From: Bifidobacterium breve
GTDB taxonomy: Bacteria; Bacteroidota; Bacteroidia; Chitinophagales; Chitinophagaceae
Assembly (NCBI GenBank): GCA_943323935.2
Contig: CALPJR020000002.1
Coordinates: 1-22,664, forward strand
Direction: 5' to 3'
DNA length: 22,664 nucleotides
Made by a program: the position numbers and the translations under genes. Within the stretch, counting starts at the first letter, position 1. Each line of letters starts with the position of its first letter. The notes beneath the pieces are model-generated. The model was not told where the DNA came from. It searched no databases and was given only the letters and a program-made list of their open reading frames with translations. Positions 8,037-16,033 of the stretch are shown here, one piece after another.

Positions 8037-9041
8037 ATGCATAAACTCATACAATTCATATTAGTAACTTTTCTTTTGTCTTTCGCGCAAGATACTTCTG
8101 CGCAAACGCCTTATTCATCTCAGAACTTTAATTTAAACAACTTCTTTAATCCTGCCACCTCTGGCTTTGGAATAAATAATAAAATACAAACACTATTTAG
8201 AACTCAATATGAAGGCGTAGGAAGTGCATTTAGAACAATTGGAATTGCTGCAGACGTTGCATTACTAAGAAAAAATAGTTATGATAAAAATAATCTTTTC
8301 GGGTTGGGTGTACAAGCAGTTTCGGAGCAAGTTTTAGATGGTGTTTTACAAACCAATGCAGTTTCAATAAGTTTAGCTAATCGACTTTTTTTAAATGAAG
8401 CAAAAACAAGCAGCATTGCATTAGGCATAAGTTCTACATTAATTACAAGAACCATAGATGCTTCAAAACTTACTTTCGGAGATCAGTATAATTCTGGAAG
8501 ATTATTCAATGCAACCAGTTTAGAAGTAATTAATGCTATTCCAAGTAAATACTCCTCTAATGTAGGGTTATTATATACCTTATCAAATGAACAAACATTT
8601 TTTCAATTTGGAGGTAGCTTGTTTTACATCAATCGAAGCTCGACGGAACAAGCACTTGGAAAATTTGAAGAATCCTATCAAACTTTAGCACAAATTAATT
8701 TTGAAAAAATAATATGGGAAAATAATACAATTGCTTTTCATGCAGATTATCAAAATAGGTTTGAAAGCGAATTTATCTATGCAGGGGCTGTATTTAGTTT
8801 TCCCATTAATACAAAAGAAGAAAATTTTGATCGTTTTTACATCGGATGCTTTTATAGAACAAAAGACGCCACTATTCCATATGTGGGATTAATGTATAAT
8901 AAATACAAATTCGGATTGAGTTATGATATATATCAATCAAATATGACCATGTCAAGTTTGAGGCCTCAAACTTTTGAGTTTACCATTTCTACTAATATCA
9001 GTCATCGAATTTCAGATAAGTTAGTCAGCTTGTTTAACTAA
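8037..9041 (+). CDS. PorP/SprF family type IX secretion membrane protein
   Basis: 334 residues. A signal peptide (MHKLIQFILVTFLLSFAQDT, cleaved after SAQ) is followed by YSSQNFNLNNFFNPATSGFG, the family's opening with its asparagine-proline turn, and then by many alternating strands typical of an outer-membrane barrel (QTLFRTQYEGVG, LFGLGVQAVSEQ, FYIGCFYRTKDATIPYVGLM, YKFGLSYDIY). PorP/SprF-like proteins are usually encoded beside genes for large cargoes with a gliding-motility C-terminal domain and are thought to help their secretion or surface attachment. Here the ATG directly follows the TAA of such a cargo gene, so the two are surely co-transcribed and perhaps translationally coupled. The C-terminus ends in hydrophilic residues instead of the usual terminal phenylalanine. 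Confidence 0.85.
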   Translation: MHKLIQFILVTFLLSFAQDTSAQTPYSSQNFNLNNFFNPATSGFGINNKIQTLFRTQYEGVGSAFRTIGIAADVALLRKNSYDKNNLFGLGVQAVSEQVLDGVLQTNAVSISLANRLFLNEAKTSSIALGISSTLITRTIDASKLTFGDQYNSGRLFNATSLEVINAIPSKYSSNVGLLYTLSNEQTFFQFGGSLFYINRSSTEQALGKFEESYQTLAQINFEKIIWENNTIAFHADYQNRFESEFIYAGAVFSFPINTKEENFDRFYIGCFYRTKDATIPYVGLMYNKYKFGLSYDIYQSNMTMSSLRPQTFEFTISTNISHRISDKLVSLFN

Positions 9042-9082
9042 CCAAGAGCAAGGCTTATTTTTAAGTTTTAATCATATTAAAT

Positions 9083-9112
9083 TTGATGTTTTAGGGGAAT
9101 CAACTAATTTTA
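9083..9112 (+). promoter_or_regulatory. Promoter candidate of the threonine catabolism operon
   Basis: TTG at 9083-9085, a 19-base spacer and TAATTTTA at 9105-9112, one base from TAnnTTTG. The ATG at 9137 would follow a leader of roughly 18 bases. TTGAT and ATCAA arms flank the spacer. Confidence 0.4.
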
Positions 9113-9136
9113 CAGTTACAAACAAACATTAGTTTA

Positions 9137-10099
9137 ATGGGTAAGATTTTAGTGATAGGTGCAGGGGGACAGTTGGGGACAGAACTCACAAAAGCATTAG
9201 CAGATAAGTACGGAAAAGATAGCGTCATAGCAACAGATTTTCAGGCCTCAGCAAGCAGTAAGTTTGACTATTGTACTTTTCAGACTTTGAATGTAATGGA
9301 TAAAGACAGCTTGGCTTCCATTGTCAAAAACGAAGGAGTATCCCAAATCTATCATTTGGCTGCAATACTATCTGCTCTAGGTGAAAAAAATCCAGTACAA
9401 GCATGGGACTTGAATATGGGAGGCTTATTAAATGTTTTAGAGGTTGCAAGAGATTATACAATTGAAAAAGTTTTTTGGCCAAGTTCAATTGCAGTTTTTG
9501 GTCCAAATTCAGATAAAGATCAAACACCACAAAAAGCATTTAAGGATCCCAATACGGTGTATGGTATTTCGAAATTAGCAGGCGAACATTGGTGTGAATA
9601 TTATTTTAATAAATATGGTGTAGACGTTAGGAGTTTAAGGTATCCTGGTTTAATTGGCTACAAGTCTTTAGCAGGTGGCGGAACAACAGACTATGCAGTC
9701 GATATTTATCATAAAGCTGTGAATGGTCAAAAGTTTACTTGCTTCTTAAGTGAAGACAGTTATTTACCAATGATGTATATGGATGATGCTATTCAAGCAA
9801 CATTACAATTAATGGAAGCACCAAAAGAAAGTATAAAAAATCGTACAAGTTATAATCTTGCGGGTATGAGTTTTTCACCCAAGGAAATACATCAAAGTTT
9901 ATTGGCATTTTTTCCAAATTTTGAGATCGAGTATCAGCCAGATTTTAGACAACAAATTGCAGACAGTTGGCCCAATAGTATAGACGATAGTGATGCAAAA
10001 AGAGATTGGCAATGGCAACCTCAATTTGATTTAAAAGCAATGACAGCAACCATTGTAGAACACTTGCCAGCATTTTTTAATTACAACCAGGATAAATAA
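9137..10099 (+). CDS. L-threonine 3-dehydrogenase, SDR (epimerase-like) type
   Basis: 320 residues. The N-terminus KILVIGAGGQLGTEL carries the NAD-binding GxxGxxG (Gly8, Gly11, Gly14). The catalytic set of extended short-chain dehydrogenases is visible: WPSSIAVFG (Ser116/Ser117), YGISK (Tyr142, Lys146). SLRYPGLIGYKSLAGGGTTD and the substrate-side C-terminus match the NAD-dependent epimerase-like threonine dehydrogenases found in Flavobacteria, animals and some archaea, not the zinc-type Tdh of E. coli. It oxidises L-threonine to 2-amino-3-ketobutyrate in the cytoplasm. The next gene, five bases downstream, encodes the enzyme that splits this unstable product, which strongly supports the call over a sugar-nucleotide epimerase. 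Confidence 0.9.
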   Translation: MGKILVIGAGGQLGTELTKALADKYGKDSVIATDFQASASSKFDYCTFQTLNVMDKDSLASIVKNEGVSQIYHLAAILSALGEKNPVQAWDLNMGGLLNVLEVARDYTIEKVFWPSSIAVFGPNSDKDQTPQKAFKDPNTVYGISKLAGEHWCEYYFNKYGVDVRSLRYPGLIGYKSLAGGGTTDYAVDIYHKAVNGQKFTCFLSEDSYLPMMYMDDAIQATLQLMEAPKESIKNRTSYNLAGMSFSPKEIHQSLLAFFPNFEIEYQPDFRQQIADSWPNSIDDSDAKRDWQWQPQFDLKAMTATIVEHLPAFFNYNQDK

Positions 10100-10104
10100 A
10101 TTAT

Positions 10105-11301
10105 ATGTACAATCAATTTCAACCGTATTTAGCAAAGGAAATAGAATCCATAAAAGAAGCTGGCTTATATAAAAAAGAAAGAATCATTACATCTGCTCAA
10201 GCTGCAGAAATTACCATACAAGGAGGCCAGCATGTATTGAATTTTTGTGCAAATAATTATTTAGGATTATCCTCACATCCAAAAGTGATTGAAGCGGCAA
10301 AGGCAGCAATTGACAGCCATGGATTTGGATTGTCCTCTGTACGTTTTATTTGTGGCACACAGGATATTCATAAAACATTGGAAGAAAAAATTTCTACTTT
10401 TTTAGGCACAGAAGATACCATATTATATGCCGCTGCGTTTGATGCAAATGGTGGCGTGTTTGAACCTTTGTTTGGCGAAAAGGATGCGATTATTTCGGAC
10501 GCCTTAAACCATGCGTCTATCATTGATGGTGTAAGGCTTACCAAGTCTATGAGGTATCGATATGAGCACAATTCAATGGAGGACTTGGAGGCAAAATTAA
10601 AAGAAGCCATTGCAGCAGGGGCGGTACAAAAAATTATTGTAACAGATGGCGCATTCTCTATGGATGGTACTATTGCACAACTAGATAAGATTGTTGAATT
10701 GGCCGAAAAATATGAAGCACTTGTAATGACAGATGAATGTCATTCAACTGGATTTTTAGGAAAAACAGGAAGAGGGGTGCATGAATTAAAAGGGGTGATG
10801 GGCAAAGTAGATATTATCACAGGCACTTTAGGGAAAGCTTTGGGTGGCGCGTCTGGTGGATTTACATCTGGTAAAAAAGAAATCATTGATTTATTAAGAC
10901 AACGTTCAAGACCTTATTTATTTTCAAATACTTTAGCGCCTTCAATTACAGGTGCATCTATTGCTGTTTTTGATTTATTATCACAAACCACAGCACTTCG
11001 AGATACATTAGAAGCGAACACCACTTATTTTAGAGAAAAAATTACTGCTGCGGGTTTTGATATAAAACCTGGCACACATCCAATCATACCAATCATGTTG
11101 TATGACGCAGTCGTATCACAAAAAATGGCCGAAAAATTATTAGAAAAAGGTATTTATGTAATAGGATTTTACTATCCAGTTGTTGCGAAGGGCCAAGCAA
11201 GAATTCGTGTACAAATATCTGCTGCACATACAAAAGCACATTTGGATCAAGCCATTCAGGCATTCATAGAAGTAGGCAAGGAATTGGGTGTGATTAAATA
11301 A
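10105..11301 (+). CDS. kbl: Glycine C-acetyltransferase (2-amino-3-ketobutyrate CoA ligase)
   Basis: 398 residues, the same length as E. coli Kbl. It is a PLP-dependent alpha-oxoamine synthase that cleaves 2-amino-3-ketobutyrate with CoA into glycine and acetyl-CoA. Visible signatures are NFCANNYLGLSSHP, SVRFICGTQDIHKTLE, DALNHASIIDG, TDECHSTGFLGKTGRG, and TGTLGKALGGASGG with the PLP lysine at residue 244, as in E. coli. RPYLFSNTLAP and GKGIYVIGFYYPVV-like segments (EKGIYVIGFYYPVV here) complete the family pattern. It sits five bases after the threonine dehydrogenase gene, forming a two-gene threonine-to-glycine operon that ends in a strong terminator at 11336-11373. Confidence 0.95.
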   Translation: MYNQFQPYLAKEIESIKEAGLYKKERIITSAQAAEITIQGGQHVLNFCANNYLGLSSHPKVIEAAKAAIDSHGFGLSSVRFICGTQDIHKTLEEKISTFLGTEDTILYAAAFDANGGVFEPLFGEKDAIISDALNHASIIDGVRLTKSMRYRYEHNSMEDLEAKLKEAIAAGAVQKIIVTDGAFSMDGTIAQLDKIVELAEKYEALVMTDECHSTGFLGKTGRGVHELKGVMGKVDIITGTLGKALGGASGGFTSGKKEIIDLLRQRSRPYLFSNTLAPSITGASIAVFDLLSQTTALRDTLEANTTYFREKITAAGFDIKPGTHPIIPIMLYDAVVSQKMAEKLLEKGIYVIGFYYPVVAKGQARIRVQISAAHTKAHLDQAIQAFIEVGKELGVIK

Positions 11302-11335
11302 AGTCTAGATTGTAAATTTAGAAATGCTATAAAAC

Positions 11336-11373
11336 AAAAAGGGTTTACGACTTAAGATCGTAAACCCTTTTTT
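11336..11373. terminator. Bidirectional Rho-independent terminator
   Basis: GGGTTTACGA (11341-11350) pairs fully with TCGTAAACCC (11358-11367) around a 7-base loop, with an A run before and a T run after. It serves kbl on the plus strand and probably the convergent fasciclin gene, which ends at 11433. Confidence 0.92.
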
Positions 11374-11432
11374 AGTTCAGCTATAAATTCTTCGCATCAA
11401 TCAATATTAATGCAAGCTATTAGTTGTTGAAA

Positions 11433-11945
11433 TTATTTAGGTAAAACAACTGCATCCAATACATGGATCAAGCCATTGCTTGCAGCTAAGTCAGTAGCAA
11501 TTACTGTAGCAACGCCACCTTTTTCGTCAGTTAAAATTACTTTACCTTCTTTAATAGAAGCAACTAAGTTACCGCCACTAACAGTTTTTAAAGTTACTGA
11601 ACCACCACCATCTTTGATTGCCTTAACAACAGCTGCTGCATTAAAACTACCTGCTACAACGTGGTAAGTTAAAACTTTAGCTAAAGTTGCTTTATTTTCT
11701 GGCTTAAGTAAGTACTCTACAGTACCAGCTGGAAGTTTACCAAATGCAGCATTCACTGGTGCGAAAACTGTAAAAGGTCCTGCACTTTGTAAAGTAGCAA
11801 CTAGGTCAGCAGCTTTAACAGCAGCTACTAAAGTTGTGTGGTCTTTTGATCCTACAGCAACGTCAACTAATGTTTTTTGAGCGTTTACTGTGATTGTGCT
11901 AGCAACAATTGCAAAAGTTGCTAGTAATAAGTTTTTGATTTTCAT
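11433..11945 (-). CDS. Secreted fasciclin (FAS1) domain protein
   Basis: 170 residues from the ATG at 11945; an ATG eight codons upstream (11969) is in frame, but the signal peptide MKIKNLLLATFAIVASTITV (then NAQ) begins here. The mature part is a single FAS1 domain: TLVDVAVGSKDHTTLVAAVK, the first conserved block GPFTVFAPVNAAFGKLPAGT, the middle LAKVLTYHVVAGSF, and the closing NGLIHVLDAVVLPK. FAS1 proteins are extracellular or periplasmic and are linked to adhesion, but many small bacterial ones have no known ligand. It stands alone between a shared terminator and a 246-base intergenic region. That region (11946-12191) is AT-rich and must carry divergent promoters; I found no clear element apart from the short palindrome ATTACGTAAT. 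Confidence 0.93.
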   Translation of the reverse strand: MKIKNLLLATFAIVASTITVNAQKTLVDVAVGSKDHTTLVAAVKAADLVATLQSAGPFTVFAPVNAAFGKLPAGTVEYLLKPENKATLAKVLTYHVVAGSFNAAAVVKAIKDGGGSVTLKTVSGGNLVASIKEGKVILTDEKGGVATVIATDLAASNGLIHVLDAVVLPK

Positions 11946-12191
11946 GTTATTGATTTTAAAGTATAACATTGAATTTTCTCAATTGTTTAGTGCATACTGT
12001 TAATTAATGATCACATTTAGTTAGTTCCTTGAGTATCAATAACCTACTTACAAAATATATTATTCAATCAATTTTTAAACATATCCATCAATTAATTGTT
12101 TGTATATTTAATTACGTAATCAATTCATTAAAAGTACAAAGTATGGAATTGGTAGTATTGTTTAAACATTCAGTACAATTAACAAGCAACT

Positions 12192-13073
12192 ATGAACAAG
12201 TTTTTACAAATAGCAAGTAACAGCTTTGACTCCTACTTTAATCCTAAAGTTGTGAGAAAAATTGAATTGCTTCTTTTAAGAGCAGCAGTTTTTTCATTTG
12301 TACTCCATTTAGCGATCATTTATTTAGGTAATAATTTTAGTTACTTTCAAAATTTTCAGCATAGTTATTTAAAGGCCATCTATACCCCATTTAGTTTTAT
12401 ACTTTTTTACGAAGTTTTTCTGTTGATCATTATTATCCCCAATTCTATATCAGAGTTTATTGGTAAGCAATTTGAGGTTATTACACTCATTACATTGAGA
12501 AGCTTTTTTCATGACATCGCTGATTTTAATACAAGCGAAGCTATTCATTTTCAAAACCCGGCATTCTTAAGTCTAATTTATGATTTAGTGGCTTCCATTT
12601 TTATGTTAGGACTGACGATTGTGTATTATAAAATTTATAATAGTAGTAATAACAAGGAGGTCATAAGAGAGTTAAATCAATTCATCAATATTAAGAAAGT
12701 GGTTTCTTTATGTATGATAGTAGTGCTTTTAATTTTAAGTGTTACAAGTTTGTTGAGCTGGTCAATAGATATGATGGAGGCTTTAAGAATAAATGATAAT
12801 TATCCTAATCCTAATACAGTTTTTTACGAAGACTTTTTTTCCATCATGATATTTGTGGATGTATTATTGCTTATTATTTCGTTTACTTTCCATTCTTCTT
12901 TTTTCATCATTTTTAGAAACGCAAGTTTTATTATCACAACTATTTTACTAAGAATGTCTTTAACGATTGAAAAGCCTATGAACTATATCATTATTTTAAT
13001 TGGCTTTTTATTTGCAATCGCATCTTTCTTCTTATACAGATTCAGGTATATCCACCATAAAAGAGATAAATAG
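12192..13073 (+). CDS. Multi-pass membrane protein of unknown function
   Basis: 293 residues with about seven hydrophobic segments, among them LLLLRAAVFSFVLHLAIIYL, FILFYEVFLLIIIIP, LVASIFMLGLTIVYY, VVSLCMIVVLLILSV, DVLLLIISFTFHSSFFIIF and IIILIGFLFAIASFFLYRF. Soluble stretches include SISEFIGKQFEVITLITLRS and FFHDIADFNTSEAIHF, a charged region that looks the most conserved. It ends in basic residues (YRFRYIHHKRDK), suggesting a cytoplasmic C-terminus. I do not recognise a characterised family. The start is ATG; a longer upstream frame does not join it. Its plus-strand neighbour, the GapN-like gene, starts 75 bases later and could be co-transcribed, but nothing links the functions. Confidence 0.75.
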   Translation: MNKFLQIASNSFDSYFNPKVVRKIELLLLRAAVFSFVLHLAIIYLGNNFSYFQNFQHSYLKAIYTPFSFILFYEVFLLIIIIPNSISEFIGKQFEVITLITLRSFFHDIADFNTSEAIHFQNPAFLSLIYDLVASIFMLGLTIVYYKIYNSSNNKEVIRELNQFINIKKVVSLCMIVVLLILSVTSLLSWSIDMMEALRINDNYPNPNTVFYEDFFSIMIFVDVLLLIISFTFHSSFFIIFRNASFIITTILLRMSLTIEKPMNYIIILIGFLFAIASFFLYRFRYIHHKRDK

Positions 13074-13148
13074 CGTCTATTGGCAGGCTTTATATTCATT
13101 CAACAATAAGCTTGATTTTTTGTTATATTCATTATTAAACGCATCAAC

Positions 13149-14774
13149 ATGACATTTCAAGAACAATTGGACCACTTAATTATAGAAAAGCAGGCCATTC
13201 CTGAGGCTTTTGCATTACCAGCATTGATCGATCAAAGGACCTATCTATCTGACGGTGAGTTAGTTACTTGGGATGGTCCAACCCATGAGGTCTTTTCACC
13301 CATTTGTATGCACACCCCAGATGGTGTACAGCGCATTAAGATAGGATCCTATCCTGTATGTACAGAGAAGGAGGCGAAGATCGCATTAGATGCAGCATGC
13401 AAAGCTTATAATGATGGTAGAGGTGAGTGGCCAACCATGTCAGTTGCACAAAGAATTAATTGCGTTGAACAGTTTGTTGTAAAAATGCTAGCGCAAAAAG
13501 AGATTGTAGTGAAATTGATTATGTGGGAGATTGGAAAAACCTATGCAGACTCTGAAAAGGAGTTTGACAGAACAGTGGAATATATTTATGCTACCATCGA
13601 AGCACTAAAAGATATCGATAGAGACTCCTCAAGGTTCACCATCGAACAAGGTATTGTTGCGCAAATCAGAAGATCACCGTTAGGGGTTGTTCTGTGTATG
13701 GGTCCATTCAATTATCCATTAAATGAGACTTTCACTACTTTGATCCCTGCAATCATCATGGGCAATACCTTATTGTTTAAGGCACCAAAGCACGGAACCT
13801 TATTGCATTACCCGATGTTAGAAGCATTTAAATCTTGTTTCCCTAAGGGCGTTGTGAATACGATTTATGGAAGAGGTAATGTGATCATCCCTGCATTGAT
13901 GGAGTCTGGCAAGATCAATGTATTGACGCTTATTGGATCAAGTAAAGTAGCCAATCAATTAAAAAAATTACATCCAAAAGTAAATAGATTGAGAGCCATT
14001 TTAGGTTTAGATGCTAAGAACGCAGCCATTATCACAAAGGATGCGGATATTAAATTGGCTGTTCAAGAAACTGTTTTAGGATCACTATCATTCAATGGCC
14101 AAAGATGTACAGCACTTAAAACCATTTTTGTGCATCAATCTATTGCTAAAGAATTCATTGAATTATTAAAAGAGCAGGTGGCAAAATTACAATTTGGGTT
14201 GCCTTGGGAAAAAGGCGTGACTTTGACGCCGCTACCAGAGCCAGGTAAGCCAGCTTATTTAAATGATTTAATAGAGGATGCGAAATTACATGGAGCAGCT
14301 GTGATGAATGAAAATGGCGGTACCATTAAAGAAACATTTTTCTATCCAGCTATCTTGTTTCCAGTGAATCATAAAATGAAGATCTATACCGAAGAACAAT
14401 TTGGTCCAATTATACCAGTTATTCCATTTGAGGACATTGAAGAGCCTATCCAATATATCATTGAGTCAACACATGGTCAGCAGGTTAGTTTGTTCTCAAA
14501 AAATCAATCTGAACTAGCAAGTTTAATTGACCCATTGGTGAACCAAGTGAGCAGGGTAAATATCAATTGCCAATGTCAAAGAGGTCCAGATAGTTTTCCA
14601 TTCACAGGACGTAAGGACAGTGCAGAAGGCACTTTGTCTGTAGTAGATGCATTAAGATCTTTTTCGATTAGGTCTTTAGTGGCAGCAAAATTAACCGAGG
14701 AGAACAAGCATATTATCAATGACATTGTATCCTCTCATCATTCTAATTTCTTAAGTACGAAGTTTATATTTTAA
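13149..14774 (+). CDS. GapN-like NADP-dependent glyceraldehyde-3-phosphate dehydrogenase (aldehyde dehydrogenase superfamily)
   Basis: 541 residues, longer than Streptococcus GapN (~475). Family landmarks: GPFNYPLNETF (oxyanion Asn188), NTLLFKAPKHG (the lysine of the cofactor site), LIGSSKVA, FNGQRCTALK (catalytic Cys320), EEQFGP (Glu415/416) and PFTGRKDSAEG near the end. The closest annotated group I recall is non-phosphorylating GAPDH, which oxidises glyceraldehyde 3-phosphate to 3-phosphoglycerate with NADPH formation. One point is odd: in ordinary aldehyde dehydrogenases a catalytic glutamate stands in ELGGK, 34 residues before the cysteine. Here that segment reads GLDAKN and the aligned residue is Gly286, exactly 34 before Cys320. 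I believe this variant is shared by a subfamily, not a lesion. Substrate is therefore less certain than family. Confidence 0.82.
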   Translation: MTFQEQLDHLIIEKQAIPEAFALPALIDQRTYLSDGELVTWDGPTHEVFSPICMHTPDGVQRIKIGSYPVCTEKEAKIALDAACKAYNDGRGEWPTMSVAQRINCVEQFVVKMLAQKEIVVKLIMWEIGKTYADSEKEFDRTVEYIYATIEALKDIDRDSSRFTIEQGIVAQIRRSPLGVVLCMGPFNYPLNETFTTLIPAIIMGNTLLFKAPKHGTLLHYPMLEAFKSCFPKGVVNTIYGRGNVIIPALMESGKINVLTLIGSSKVANQLKKLHPKVNRLRAILGLDAKNAAIITKDADIKLAVQETVLGSLSFNGQRCTALKTIFVHQSIAKEFIELLKEQVAKLQFGLPWEKGVTLTPLPEPGKPAYLNDLIEDAKLHGAAVMNENGGTIKETFFYPAILFPVNHKMKIYTEEQFGPIIPVIPFEDIEEPIQYIIESTHGQQVSLFSKNQSELASLIDPLVNQVSRVNINCQCQRGPDSFPFTGRKDSAEGTLSVVDALRSFSIRSLVAAKLTEENKHIINDIVSSHHSNFLSTKFIF

Positions 14775-14790
14775 TAAAGATGATTGAATA

Positions 14791-14828
14791 AAAAAAGCAT
14801 GCTATTGAATAAATAGCATGCTTTTTTT
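14791..14828. terminator. Bidirectional Rho-independent terminator
   Basis: AGCATGCTATT (14796-14806), loop GAATA, AATAGCATGCT (14812-14822), with A and T runs extending the stem. It separates the convergent GapN-like and Rieske genes. Confidence 0.92.
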
Positions 14829-14847
14829 ATGAATTGTATAAAAATTT

Positions 14848-15297
14848 TTATTCAAAAATTCTCAGGCTGTTTCCAGTGCGCGTAGTTTTATATTGTTTCA
14901 AAGGGGCAGCAGCTGGGCCGTTGAGCACAGCTCCTGTTGTAAAGAAGGCAGAACCATGTGCAGAACAATAAAATCGATTATTACTTGCTTGAAAATCTAT
15001 TGTCACTTGTTGATGGGTGCAAAGAGAACTCACTGCTAAAAATTCATCGGTAAGCGTTCTAGCAATGATGATATTATTTGTTTTATCTACATAGAATCCT
15101 CCAGCTGTGTTTAAGCTGGTATAAGGATTTGTTGTTATATTGATTGTGAAATCAATGGCTTTAGGCGGATTGTTATTATTAGATGGAGGAGGTGTAGGAG
15201 CAGGGCTTTCTGATTTAGAACATCCTTGCATACAACCAAAAATTAATATTGAAGCAGCACTAAGGCCAACTTGTTCAATGAAATCTTTTCTTTCCAT
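14848..15297 (-). CDS. Exported Rieske [2Fe-2S] protein
   Basis: 149 residues from the ATG at 15297 (a longer upstream frame starts without a signal peptide). The N-terminus ERKDFIEQVGLSAASILIFG resembles an export signal and ends in candidate lipobox cysteines Cys22 (IFGC) or Cys26 (MQGC); the twin arginines of a true Tat signal are missing, only one Arg-Lys pair is present. A proline/asparagine-rich linker (31-47) follows. The cluster motifs are CTHQQ (Cys93, His95) and CSAHGS (Cys111, His114), the two Cys-His pairs of a Rieske centre; GAVLNGPAAAPLKQY is the typical closing loop. It would be a periplasmic electron carrier. It is divergent from the b561-like/YceI unit, with 82 bases between start codons. 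Confidence 0.9.
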   Translation of the reverse strand: MERKDFIEQVGLSAASILIFGCMQGCSKSESPAPTPPPSNNNNPPKAIDFTINITTNPYTSLNTAGGFYVDKTNNIIIARTLTDEFLAVSSLCTHQQVTIDFQASNNRFYCSAHGSAFFTTGAVLNGPAAAPLKQYKTTRTGNSLRIFE

Positions 15298-15330
15298 AAT
15301 AATAAATTTAATAAACAACAATAGATAAGG

Positions 15331-15338
15331 TACTTTTG
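15331..15338 (+). promoter_or_regulatory. -7 element of the b561-like/YceI unit
   Basis: TACTTTTG fits TAnnTTTG exactly and lies 41 bases before the ATG at 15380. No TTG is found at the usual -33 distance. The divergent Rieske gene must also be read from this 82-base gap. Confidence 0.4.
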
Positions 15339-15379
15339 TTCTGGTATTTGGATTGAATTTAATCAAAAAATACGCTCTT

Positions 15380-16030
15380 ATGCATAACTATTTGAAATAC
15401 AAATCTTTGTTCAAAGTATTTTTTTTATTCATTTTGATTGGAAGTCTACATAAAGCCCAAGCTCAAACAGATTCACTTTTACAAACGCTTTTAGTGGATG
15501 AAAAAATTGATAGTCAATTGATTGCCCCCAAAAAAATGCTATTTACGCAACAAATGATATGGGGTGAAAAAGGGATTTTAAAAAACAGGTATGGTAGCAC
15601 ACAAGATTTAGTAGAAAGAAGAAAAATTGATTTAAGGATTAGGAGAAAAATGTTACAACTGCATCAAATTGGTGGTTTTGTTACATTAGGCGGGATGGTA
15701 GCACAAGGTATTATTGGAAGTCAGTTGTACAAAGGCTCCTATCAATTAAAGGAAACACACGAAAAACTAGGCACCGCCATCAATCTGTCTTATGGGTTTA
15801 CAGCCATCAATGGATTATTTACACCGCCATCCACCTTCAAAAGAGATAAAAAATTAACTTCTATCCGATTGCATAAGTGGTTGGCCATTGCACATATGTC
15901 TGGTATGATCGCAACCAATATCCTAGGCACGCAAATTGAAAACAATTATGCCCTTAAACCTTATCATCGCGCAGCAGCCTATACAAGCTTCATTAGTTTA
16001 GCAGCAGCCATGGTGGTCATTAAATTTTAG
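15380..16030 (+). CDS. Cytochrome b561-like four-helix membrane protein (putative heme protein)
   Basis: 216 residues from the ATG at 15380. A signal peptide (to about residue 29, ending KAQAQ) and a ~60-residue extracytoplasmic segment precede four membrane helices at about 95-115, 127-147, 163-183 and 195-215. Each helix has a histidine at or close to its start: His95 (LHQIGG), His127 (THEKLG), His165 (LHKWLAIAH, with His172) and His196 (YHRAAAY). Helices 1-2 and 3-4 look like copies of one another: GMVAQGIIGSQL matches GMIATNILGTQI, and YQLKETH matches YALKPYH. This is how cytochrome b561 carries two bis-histidine hemes, one near each membrane face, and LHKWLAI recalls its LHSWLGL. The YceI gene starts three bases after the stop codon. 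No family was confirmed; heme binding is an inference. Confidence 0.65.
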   Translation: MHNYLKYKSLFKVFFLFILIGSLHKAQAQTDSLLQTLLVDEKIDSQLIAPKKMLFTQQMIWGEKGILKNRYGSTQDLVERRKIDLRIRRKMLQLHQIGGFVTLGGMVAQGIIGSQLYKGSYQLKETHEKLGTAINLSYGFTAINGLFTPPSTFKRDKKLTSIRLHKWLAIAHMSGMIATNILGTQIENNYALKPYHRAAAYTSFISLAAAMVVIKF

Positions 16031-16033
16031 ATT

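Noticed and set aside
11476..11667. Plus-strand frame inside the fasciclin gene
   Set aside because: Shadow of the fasciclin coding sequence on the other strand.
12113..12122. Short palindrome ATTACGTAAT in the fasciclin/membrane protein gap
   Set aside because: Ten bases in AT-rich DNA are easily due to chance, and no promoter element was found beside it.
12029..12220. Small plus-strand frame upstream of the membrane protein gene
   Set aside because: Composition is that of AT-rich intergenic DNA, it has no signal or domain, and it runs into the real start at 12192.
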